From NCBI GenBank assembly GCA_948146395.1, contig OX411547.1:54861566-54925565 (forward strand): a stretch of 64,000 nucleotides of DNA, read 5' to 3'. This document shows positions 12,773-25,000 of the stretch, one piece after another. The notes under the pieces were generated by a model. The model searched no databases. It was not told where the DNA came from and worked only from the letters and a program-made list of their open reading frames with translations. Position 1 is the stretch's first letter, and each line of letters starts with the position of its first letter. Source of the stretch: Fragum whitleyi. Its lineage: Eukaryota > Mollusca > Bivalvia > Cardiida > Cardiidae. A program made the translations under genes and the position numbers.

Positions 12773-12876
12773 GTTATAGTTCCGCAAGAAAGAGTGAGGT
12801 TCGAGAAACCGTTATCTCCTATTATTTTCAATGTAAAATTGATCTTTGATCACTCACTTGAAATTGCAGATCTATT
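12773..12876. repeat. Inverted copy of the 53.1 kb foldback centre
   Basis: GTTATAGTTCCGCAAGAAAG through CACTCACTTGAAATTGCAG matches the complement of 53123-53228 with only a few differences over ~104 bp. The arms of the foldback are absent here. It lies 120 bp before exon 1. Confidence 0.83.
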
Positions 12877-12889
12877 GTAAATATATCAA

Positions 12890-12978
12890 ACCTTCCATGC
12901 ATGTGCACGTGCAAAGCGGAGTTCTTAGGAATCAGTTAGCACTGTTTTGTCATTGTGAACGCAGATGTGTGACAAATT
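12890..12978. repeat. Half of a GGTGCAAAC palindromic element
   Basis: GTGCACGTGCAAAGCGG and GCACTGTTTTGTCATTGTGA match the right half of the complete palindrome at 59325-59457. It ends at most 17 bp before the exon 1 acceptor. Confidence 0.7.
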
Positions 12979-13003
12979 GATTTACTTTATTTCAGAAACC
13001 ATC

Positions 13004-13076
13004 ATGTGGCGTGTCCTCACGTTTTGCGTGGGAGCCTTAATGGTACTTTCTTTTACCGTGGTGGATGCGCAGATCA
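13004..13076 (+). CDS. Exon 1: start codon and signal peptide
   Basis: The ATG is at 13004. It encodes a short basic start (MWRV), a hydrophobic core and a VDA/Q cleavage site at residues 20-23. The donor is GTGAGT at 13077, leaving phase 1. An excellent acceptor (TTTACTTTATTTCAG) ends at 12995, so the eight bases 12996-13003 are probably 5' UTR of an exon preceded by a 5' UTR intron; the upstream leader was not found. A MITE begins 17 bp after the donor. Confidence 0.8.
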
Positions 13077-16000
13077 GTGAGTATAACGAGCTACAGTTAA
13101 AAGCATCGCTAAATTGACACCCGTTCCGATCACAATCATTCTTAATCATTCACTCAGCAATCCACTCATTCCTTCATTCCAAACACTCACTAAAATCGAT
13201 CAAAAACGCTCCAAAATACGTAGAAAACATTTAAAAATTGTTTAAGACTTTCAACAATAAATTCTAATCGATCTATTTATTTTACGATTTTATAAGCTGG
13301 TGTGAAGTTTCCAGTGTCTGATAGGTCCACGAAGACGTACACACAGAAAAGTACGTTTATTTTATTAAAGGGAGGTAATTAATATCGCTAATTTTGTTCA
13401 TGTTGAACAAAATTAGCAATATTGGATTACCTCCCTTTAATTTCACTCGAAACTTGCTCCAAACACTCGCGTCTGCTGATTTGTATAAGTATATGTTGGA
13501 TTCCATGTGTTTTGTAACAGCCAGGATACACATAAGACTTTTATTTTATTCCAATTCCCCTCCTTAAATGATAGATATTCCTGATACAAATATTATTGAA
13601 TTTTAGATGTAGGTTAAAAAAGAATTTGAGGTGAATTAAATAGAAAAATCAGTGTTTTTTCTATTTATTTTTGGATTTTTAGAACAAAAAGAGGGAATAT
13701 TTGAAACCTCTTATCTGCATGGCGTTTTAAACCCTCAGCCTGCTTGATTATACCCGTTATCTGAAAGGAATACCTTCTGTTTTGAAAAGTATGTGCACCA
13801 TTTCAATTCTATGTGTATGTTACGGAATCTGTCTAATTCTTTGGGTATATTACAGTTTCTTCACTACAGTGTCACAACGTCTGCCGTTGATTTTGCATTT
13901 AACAACACCAGATTTCTTGGCGCCAGGTTGCTCAAAACACCCTTAAAAACACCGAGTTATAGTGTCGCCTCATAGGCGACACTCATTGTAGTATACTCTC
14001 ATGAGGGACAATTTATTTGACCTGAGAATCGCAACTGTATTCTACACAACCATTGTTTACAAGATAAAATTTCAAAGCAGTCCTATAAAACCTACTATAA
14101 ATGTCATCTTATCGCGCCACAGAACGAGATTTCATGGATACAAAGTTTGAAATGTTTGATTTTGATACACACCACTAAATTATATATCGCGTTGTACCCA
14201 TTCTTTATTATGAAATGTTAAGTATATAATTATGAATTGTGTACATTGTTAAACAGGCTTTACCTTAACGAATAGGAAATATTCACAATGGTATTCACTC
14301 AATAAGATTTGTGCACGCCCAAGCCTATGTATTAAATTTATTTTGGATTAGTTAACTTTGAGGTGATTGATACAACCTGATGTACGGTTGTAGTAAGCTT
14401 TCCAGCCATCCGATAATACCATCTTATTAAGCAAAGAAAGTCTGTGTTTACCTGATGACACCTGCCCGATTACTTAAAAATATCAGACAGGCCGATTTAA
14501 ATATATTCTTTGAAACAATTAGCATATTCATATGACCTTTACCTGAATTACTTTTCTTCGATCTCCTTGAATGCTTTGGGTTTGTAATCAATCACAGGGA
14601 CTACTTAGCTGGCCTGAAGATTCTAGAAAAATTGAATCGATACGCCAGAAAGGACGATTTCACAAGTAGTTACATCGTGAAATTGACATTTATCTCAATC
14701 AAAACTACTCAAAATCGCTCACCTAGCGCTCCATTCATTCATTCATTCCAAACACTCACTCAAACCATTCAAGAACGCTCCAAACTCACTGAAAAACGTA
14801 TAACAACAACTCCGTTAAAAAAAAAGCTGGGGAAAAAAATTGGTATTTCACTTAGTTAATTGAAATTGTAAGCGTCTGATTATATCTTGAAGAAAAAGGA
14901 AGCAATTAATAGAACAAATATAGAAAATTTTTAAGGGGAGGTAATTAATATCGCAAATTTTGGATTACCTTCCATTGAATTCACTCAAAACTCACTCCTC
15001 TTACTCATTGAAATTACATTCCAAAACCATTCCAAAATCATTCATCTTGTCCATTTCACAATGTTGTTAACTGTATTCCTTAAACTCTGCAAAATTACCA
15101 ATAAACACTGACGTGTTTGCAGGAACATTGTTTATTTTTGTCAGTTCGCATTTAAACAAAGAGGTAATGCAAAGTTACTCGTAGGAATGGATTAATTTAT
15201 TTGCAAAGCTCAAATAGAACAATTCGGGAAATATAAAGATGAGCGATAAAGAACCATCATGGTCCTTTGTTTCTCTTAGTTTCATTACATCCTTTGATTA
15301 TTTAAATGAAAATGTTGCAATCTGTCAGCCTTTTTGTAAATTACTTTCCTTCCCTTACATGGTGCTACTACTTACGCTTATTGCGATATTTTCCTATTAG
15401 TATTTTATTCGAAATATATTACCTTGCATTGTCATTGGATATATGTCCAGTGTGTGTCCCTTGAGGAAATTGTTCGTGAGCGCCTTTTTTTATCACATAG
15501 ATAAGACGAGGTTAGTGTTGTACAAATCAATGTGGAAAAGAAGTTAGGACTTGATAAATATAATTTAAATCCTTCTTGGAACAATGTTTATCATAGAAAC
15601 AAGAAACATCAGGTCATATTACTTTTCAAAAGCATAAATTGACCAATTCTTTAAGTTCCCGTCTTACAAATGTAAACATTTCCTGACCTTCATTACCACC
15701 AGTACTTTGATTTTTAATAGTTCGACTCAATAGTGATGCCAGTTACCATACACCGATAACACTCCGTCAACAAATGGTTTATGATATTTTCTTGGATATT
15801 TTTGGCGTTATTGAACACGTATGGAATAAAAAAGATGGGAAGACTAATTATGTGTTGGGAATGTTATAGGCTTAGGGTTAATAACACCATGAAGATGACA
15901 AGGTGTTTGATTTTTGAATGAAATTGAATGGGTGTCGAGAGCGAGTTTTGAGTGAAATTATGGAAAGATTATCCGATCTCGCTTATTTTGTTCAAAATGA

Positions 16001-19000
16001 AAAAAATATCAATGTTTATTACCTCCCTTTAAAAATGCTTACATTCTATATACAGTTTTCTTTGTCTTACAAAACAAAGCAATATCTATTACCTACCTGT
16101 AAAAAGATACTTACAATTCTATAAATAGCTTCCTATGCCTTGGCGAATTAGTCAGACGCTTACAAATTTCAATTCAATCACTTTAATCGTATTTTTTTCT
16201 ATAGAACTATCGATTTTGAATGTTATTATTGAATTTATCATTTTAAGTAATTTTAGAGCGTTTTTTAAAAAGTTATGTTTGAAATGAATTAATAGAGCGC
16301 TGATTGAGTGATTAAGAATGGTTTTGAACGGGATGACAGTCAATTTCACGATGTTCTTATATGAAGATCGGAGATCTATGAATTGTTATTGTTGTGTGAT
16401 CCGCTTTAATGACCCATCCAAAACATCGGCAGCAGATAAGTTCAAGCAGGGGCTATTGTTTACCATGAAACACACGTGGTCGTTACATTAAAGAAACGTC
16501 GACGGCGTCGCCCTTCTAATATTTAGTGGAGTAGTTTCTATTTCATAAAGGATAAAATGCCATATTTTCCTTTCATACAGTTAATTACATCGTGAAATTG
16601 ACAAGATGATCGATTTTGAATTGATTTCGGAATGATGTAGAATGAGTGTGTGGAGCGAGTTTAAGGTACATGTATATTAAAGGGATATAATCTAATATCG
16701 CTAATTTTGTTCAAGATGAACACAATTTGCGATTTATATTACACCCCTTTAATAAAACATACGTAATTTCTTTTTGTGTGTCTTCATGGGCTAATTAGAC
16801 TCTTAAAAATCAACTCATGACAAAAGATTTTTGATCGATTTGAGTGAGTGTTTGGAGTGAAAGAATGGGGCGTTCAGTCAGCGATTTAGAATGATTTTGA
16901 TCGGTTTGATTGTCAATTTCATGATCTAACTAGCTGTAAATGTAAAATTATCATGCAATGAAGCCTGTATTGACCTGATATCACCTGTCTGATAACATAA
17001 CATGATATCAGACAGTCTATTTTTAGAAACAATTGCATACAATCTCACCTGAATGTCTTTGATTTTAAATGGTTTAATTATGAGTAAGCTTGTATGATAA
17101 ATAGAATAACATGCAAGTGTCTTAAAATATCAATGTTATCAGGTCTCGGCTGTGAGAAATTATCATGACTCGGTTAAGCCTCGTCCTGATAAATTCTCCC
17201 AACTTCGACCAGATAACATTATTATTTCTAGACACTAACATGTTATTCTATATATCTGTGTCGTAGAGACGATAGAATAATTAAACTTTTTTTTTCATTT
17301 CTCGTTGTAGTTGTAGCTTGCGGGCCAAACGATAATATCACAGTCACTATCGACATAGCAGAGAACCCGAATATGGTGGTGAGTCTCTTGTACATAAAGG
17401 ATATTGAATGAGTGGTCATTGAATACTGAATTTATTAAACGAGTCATCTATTAACAGATAAAAACGAGGCTGTGCCGAGTTTTTATCTTTTTTAGATGAC
17501 GAGTTTAATAAATTCTGTATTTTATGAGCACAAATTTTATATTCTGTTTATAATATGACCAAAATTTTAGCGAAAATCGTCAAAATTCTTGAAATTCAAC
17601 GTTTCGATTTTCTGCGAAATTTATAACGCCGTTCAAATTGACGTCACAAAACATAGATTATGACGTCATTTTCGTGGTTACAATACAGCGTAGCTATTCG
17701 CTCTGAGCTCATTTGCATAGTTATTCCACTAGCTACCTACATCGTGAAATTGACATTTACCTCAACCAAAACTATTCTAAATCGCTCATACATCGCTCCG
17801 TTCATTCATTTCAAACACTCACTCAAACCATTCAAAAAACGCTCAAACCCATTGAAAAATAAGAATCAACGATGTCATTCAAATTCAATTTGATATAGAA
17901 AAATCGCGATTTCAGTGACATAATTCAAATTGTAAGCGTCTGATATGTTCTTGAAAAAAATAGGAAGCTATGGAAAGAATTTGTAGATTGTATGAAAGAG
18001 AGGTAATTAATATCGCCAATTTTGTTCACCCTGAACAAAATTAGCTACAGTATATTACCTCTCTTGAATTTCACTCAAAACTCGTTCCACTCGCTCATTC
18101 AATTTCACTCCTTTATCATTCCAAAATCATTCACATTGTAAATTTCACGATGTTTTTAACTGTTTGATGTTGTGTATGAGAATCATGAATTTGATAATTG
18201 ATAATTCGTTTGATAATTAGATGTTTATTTACCAAATATGTAGATGTATTTGCATTTCTGTTAGAAACATCGACGAAAACGGGGCAAACAGAGATTATAA
18301 GATAAATATAATACATATTAATGTATTGTATTAAAAAATCCTTGAGAGAGGTTTGTCAGTTGTCCCAACCTCATAAGATATTCTCTTTTTTTTTTCATTC
18401 AAAACACTAAGTAGGTATTACACTGTAAAAAGCTTGTGTGAGATTTCGGCGTAATATTTCTTGGGATAATATTCTGAGAAGGGTAAGAATTTGGTTCTAT
18501 GAATATTCGAAAAAGGGCCACTAGGAATAAAAATTATGGTTGATGAGTCAAAACTTTGACCTTGCCCATATCTCTATTGTTAATATCTTCTTGAGGCTTA
18601 GTAATTAAACAATTAGTTACATAGTGAAATAGTGTTATTGCCCGTCGTTGTTCTGTCCTTTGCATTTTAAGCCGTAGCGTATCGGTGCATGATTTCAACT
18701 TGAAACACCTTTAAAAGCACTGTGGAGAAGTGCAGTGTCCGAAAGCTAGTCACGTTGCGAAATGAAGAGATATTTAAAGTGAAGAGAGTTAAAATGCCCC
18801 TTGTTTGTCTCGTATTTGCATCAACCCGTTTCGCGAAAAGGGACCATCCGGGAATTCTGTAAAATGAACTATTGAAAGAGATTTGATCCAGCATAGGTCA
18901 ACCAGAAGTCGCATTTCAAAAATTATTTCACTGGGAGGTAGGTTGAACATTCTAGATTCTAGAAAATAGGCACGGTGTAAAATGTTTCGACCCAAGTCAG

Positions 19001-22000
19001 TCTACGCAGTCCGCGCAGTCAGACTAGGGTCGACACTTTACGCACTACCCAGATGGTCCCTTTTCGCATGACAAGCCACATATATGAATGACAGCAGGGT
19101 ATAATTATTTGGTAACTTCAATTCTGTGGAATTACCATGAATATCTTGATATTATCAAGTTGAAAATTTAGTGTAATTTCTCGATAATCTACAGGAGAGA
19201 ATGTAAGATATGTATTTATCGTGATTTCACCAATCGTTAAATTATAGCCCTTGTTATTACCTTTATAAAAGATGTAAAATATACACATCATTAAGGAATC
19301 TTAATCATCTTTCTAAGTACAGTTAACAACATCGTGAAATTGACAAGGTGAATCATTTTTGAATTATCTCGGAATGAAATTGATTGAGTGTGTGGAGCGA
19401 TTTTTGACTGGAATTAAAGGGAGGTAATCCAGTATTGTTAATTTTGTTCAAGATGAACAGAATTAGCGATAATAATTACCTCCCTTTAATAGAATATGCA
19501 TACAAGTTCTACAAACAGCTTCCTATTCCTTCAAAAACCAATCAGACGCCTGTAATTTAAAATATGTCACTGAAATCGCGATTTATTTCTAGCGATTTTT
19601 GTTTTGTATGAAGTTGTTTATCTTATATCTTTTATTGATGTTGGAGCGTTTTTGAATGGTTTGAACGAGTGTGGAATGAATGAATGGAGCGCTGAGTGAG
19701 CTGACTAGAATGGTTTTGATTGAGATGAATGTCAATTTCGCGATGTAACTAACTGTAAGTATCCCTTTCCTCCCCAGGACGTTTTAATTACTTTTCCTGA
19801 AAACTTTGACTGCAGGGAATATTTAATACGGATTCTGGAGGTCTTAATTGTTATACCCCTTTCTACAAAGTAGAGGGGGTATAATGGTTTCAATTTGTAT
19901 GTCTGTCTGTCCATCCGCCCATCCATCTGTCCGTATTCAGTCCTCTTACGTTCCCGGACTCTTATTCAAGAACGCATTGACCTTGAATCACGAAAATTTG
20001 CACAATTGTTGCCCATTAGGTGCCCTTTTGTTTTCGGTCATAAAGGTCAAGGTCACAATTGAACTTTTTCCGAAAACGGTTTATGGAACTTGGACAAAGA
20101 ATTTTGATAGCGACTCATACTTTCCTTTACAGATTGCTTAACTTAGCAATTAAATCCATTAAAACTGCAAATTACTAACTACTGATCGCAGTGATACTTG
20201 ATCTATTCAAAAGACGTTTTAAATCAGTCTTGATACCTCCAGTTACAAAGATTTGATTGTTTGAAAGGGTTTAACGCCGCTTTCAACAATCTCGCATTTA
20301 TATCGCGGCGGCCGGAGCACCTAACAATGGATTCCTCGTATTTCTTTCACCTGTACTACCATTACTCCCCTTCCTAGCCTCCGACTGTTATCTCATATAG
20401 GTTTATGATTATCTACCCATTGGTGAAAGACAAACGACGGAAAGGATATTTGCCGCCATCGGGGATCGAACCCACGACTTCCAGATTGGAAGTCTAATGC
20501 CTAACCAACTGCGCTATGGTGGCTGCTCCTTCAATTCCTTCAATATTAACAAGTACCCCGCCCTTCGTTCAGTGCGGAAACGTTCGCGAAACAGCTTTCA
20601 GAATATGCTAAGCTTGTCACATGCAAAGTGGGGTCTCATTTTTTATCATGCAATGAAGCCTGTAACGACCTGATATTACCTGTCTGATAACGTAACATGA
20701 TATCAGACAGTCTATTTTTAGAAACAATTTGCATACACTTCCATCCGAATTTCTTTGATTTTTAAGGGTTTATCATACTTAAGCATTAAACAATGATTGC
20801 ATGATAAATAGAATAATATGTTAGTGTCTTAAATATCAATGTTATCACATCTCGGCTGTGAGAAATTATCACGACTCGGCAAAGCCTCGTCATGATAAAT
20901 TCTCCCAACCTCGACCAGATAACATTGTTAAGACACTTACATATTATTCTCTTTTATCTTATAACTATACAAATATCCATGTGATAACATCCCGTATGAT
21001 ATTTTTTTATGTTATCACATAGTTATTTTTAGAACAGATATAATGCGGTTATTTTTAGAAACTTGCATTTCTGTTAGAAACATCTACGAAAACAAGGCAA
21101 GTAGAGGTTATAAGATAAATATAATACGTACTTAGTGTATTGTATGAAAAAATATCTAACTCGGTTGTAGGAATTGATAATTGTCTCGGCAGAGCCTCGA
21201 GGTTCTCCCAACCTCGTTAGATATTGTTTACTTATACAAAACCCTAAGTACGTATTATTTATATACTAAGTACATTTTTCCTCCTCCAGGACGGTTTTAT
21301 TACTTTTCCCGAAAACGCTGACTGCAGGGAAAATTTTACGGATTTTGGAGATGAATTGCAATCGGCTATTGTGCTATGCTTCAATTATACAGTGGTAAGT
21401 CTTTTTTCTCCTTAAAAGCGGAGTTCTTCCTTATTTTGAAATTTACGCTTCATAGACTTTTCGACAATAAAAGTTTGGTAATTGAAATAAATTTCGATGG
21501 GCCAGATTTAGCAACTTATATTTTAAAGTTTTTCAGGACTGAAAAAGTAACAGTAAGTTATCTTTTTACATTAATCGTCATAAACAATAAATTTTTTATT
21601 GTGAGTGAGTTACAGTAAGTTACATCGTGAAATTAGCAAGCTTTTCAATTAAAACCATTCGAAGTTGCTTGATTCATTCATTCACTCCAAACACTCACTC
21701 AAACCATTCAAAAACGATCCAAAAGAGACTTAAAAGGACAAGATAAACAAATAAATTAAAAATGAATAGCTAGAAAAAATCGCGGTTCCAGTGAGATAAT
21801 TGAAATTGCAAGTGTCTGATTGGTTCTTGAAGAAATATGAAACTTTTTATAGAACTTTTTTGCATATTTTGATAAAGGGAGGTAATAAATATAGCTAATT
21901 ATGTTCATTCTGAACAAAATTTGCGATATTGCATTATCTCCCTTTAATTCCCACTCAAAACTCAGTCATTGCATTCATTCCATTGGGTTCCAAAATCATT

Positions 22001-25000
22001 CCAAAATCATCGACCTTGTTAATTTCGCCATGTTGTTAACTGTATAGTGAATGTATTGGGAACTGTCAAAACTTAAACTATCATCGATTAACTCCCTTTG
22101 ATGTTTCGTTGTAATAAGTAAAGTTCATATCCCACCACTCTTTCTTTAATCATAATTATGTGCTTGTTACGTCTACCAAAAGAAGTATAATACATTTGAT
22201 TTAAATAGTGTCTTTTGTCCACATGATTGATTAGGTCTGCAGTTACAAAGTTTGGTTCGTTCATCGACGAATCACCTTTTGAAAACAGTTTTGTTAACCA
22301 TCCAATTTCAACGGGAAAGGCTGCTTTTTCCTCTACTTAAATGCAATAATCCCGTTTTTGGCGCCGCCCTGTCATTTCAAATTGTCAAAATAAAAAAAAC
22401 TAAATAGGGGATAATCGTTTGCATCAGCTTAGGATCTATTTATTTTTTCATTTAGTAAAAAGCAAAAGCTATTTATAACAAGTGGCGGAACCACGAGTAC
22501 AATTTATGCTTTTGTTGTTCACAAAATGAAAAATCACTCGATCTTGCTCGAAAAACAAACGATTCTTCTATTTCTTTCATGTTTAACTAAGATAAAATGT
22601 GAAATTTCGAGGATAATCTTTCGTCACTTTGCTTTTGATTGCTATGATGACGTCATTATAAGGCACCGCTTGGATAATGTCAGATAGGGTGAAATTAACA
22701 AAATGGGGAATACACTTTTTTCATTGGTAAGGCAATGAGTTTATCAAATGATAATCTACCTTTTTTTCTCATTAATCCAACGAAAAGAATAAAAGAAAAT
22801 ATACTTATTTCTTTTTTCAAGGGTGTGTAAGTTCTACGAAATCTTATTTGAGCATGTGTGTTATATTCTAATAATTTCACATATGTGCAAAGTAGAAGAC
22901 TCTGACCAGCCTGTGCGCACAGTCTAGCCGGAGTCTTAACTGTGCGTTACTTAGATAGATAAGCTCTTAATACCTCCTTTGGCTGTCAACATATATTCAT
23001 TTTTTGTTCTGTAATGTATAGTTGTCTTTGCTGCACATCGTTAGTACAGTTAACAACGTCGTTACATGGACCGAGGGCATGATTTTGGAACGAAATGGAA
23101 TGAGTGCGATGAGAGATTTTAGCGGAACTAAAGGGAGATAATTAAAATCGCTAATTTAGTCCAGGATGAAGAAAATTAGCGATATTTATCACATCCCTTT
23201 AAGAAAATAGACATACAAGTTCTACAAATAGCCATTGTTTTTCTTCAAGAACCATTCAGACGCTAATAATTTCAATTATGTCAGAGAAATCGCGATGTTT
23301 TCTAGCTATATCTATTTTGAATTTAGTAGCTGTTGATTTTATCTCCTTAGAGAGTTTCGAATGAATGAATGGAGCGCTGAGTAAGCAATTTAGAATGGTT
23401 TTCATTGAGATAATTGTTCATTTCACGATGTAACTAACTGTACCTCGCGCAATGTCACGCAGAGGCTCGTTTCTTTTTTTCCAGGGAGTGGAGTTTCAAC
23501 TGCTTGTTGTCAGCGATATAGTGGTCGCTAGTCCCGATGATGTGCAATTGTATAGTAAGTATTGTTTTATGTTCGTGGTTTGAAAGACTTTTAACTTGTT
23601 GGTTAAGTTTTCAAAAAAATGTAATGCGTGCAACGGGCAGTCTCAAATCATTCTGTGCTTTCGCACAAAGCGATTGAAATTTTCACTTCGCGCCCTTCCT
23701 ACCCATGGCTGGAGAAAAGGTGGTGTAGATTTATAGGGACAGCAGCTGGGGGCTTTAGGCAATGATGTTTTTGAAGTGCTAATTCGTGAAATACTAGAAA
23801 TCTATTGTTACGTGCTCAATCCGGCATGTTTTGAGCCTGTGCATGAGATTTCCAACAATTTCAAATATGCGCAAAGCAAAGACTCTGGCCAGTCTGTGCA
23901 TCCGCACAGCCTGACCAGAGTCTTCACTATGCGTTTAGTAGATAGATAAGGTCTATAAGTATATGTAGACCATCAGGTAACTTTATATTTACAGTATGTG
24001 GCTGTCTAGGCTACCAATGTTTGCACCTGTTGCACCGCACGAAATTTTCAAATTGTTGGAAATGTCACGCACAGGCTAATTTGATATTGTTACAAGTGGC
24101 GTTATACCTTTTGCAAAGAAAGCAAAAGCTCCTTCAAACTAAAAAAGTACGCGCCCAATGGATAGCTACGGACTCATAGTATCTTTTAACATTATCAGAA
24201 CACCTTGAATATATCTCGTGACTGTCTAACTTATACAACGTCTGTCCATCACGCACGCATTAGACTGTTGGAAATGTTGTACAGCTAATTACATCATGAA
24301 ATTGACACTCATTCCGATCAAAAGCATTCTAAATCGCTCACTCAGCGCTCCATTCCATTCACTCCAAACACTCACTCAAATCGATCAAAAACGTTCGAAA
24401 AATCTTCGGAAAACATTTCGAAAACGTTCAAAGCGATCAACATTGAATTCAAACCGATCTAATCATTTTACGAATTTATTTGCTTGTGCTTGGTTAAAGC
24501 TTCTTGTTTGTCCATGAATACACACAAACAGAAAATTACGTATATTTTATTAAAGGGGGGTAATTAGTATCGCTAATTTTGTTCATCCCGAACAAAATTT
24601 GCGATATCGGATTACCTCCCATCAAATTCACTCAAAACTCGCTCCACAAACTCATTCAATATCATTACTAAATCATTCAATAATCATTCATCTTGTCATT
24701 TTCACGATGTTGTTAACTGTATACAATGTGTGATTGTCTAAGTTGTACAACGTCTGTCCATCGCACGCGCATTATACTGTTGGAAATGTTGTACAACATT
24801 CGGGGTTCGGCGCAAGACTGTAGTAGGTGTCTATACAGTGTATATACACTTACTACGGTTTTGCACCAAACCTTCGATTGTATACATCTTCACCGTTCCT
24901 TAACTTTTATAGGATTTATCTTTTAATTTCAAGTTTTTAAGGACGTTTTCATTTGCATATCATTGCATGAAAAGAGGGCCATTGGTATTTATTAAAACAG

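Noticed and set aside
20455..20526. Functional tRNA gene on the minus strand
   Set aside because: A and B boxes are good, but it is continuous with a SINE body also present at 34.7 and 44.3 kb.
21541..21554. Mini-exon after TTTTTCAG and before GTAAGT in intron 3
   Set aside because: In the phase required by exon 3 the second codon is TGA.
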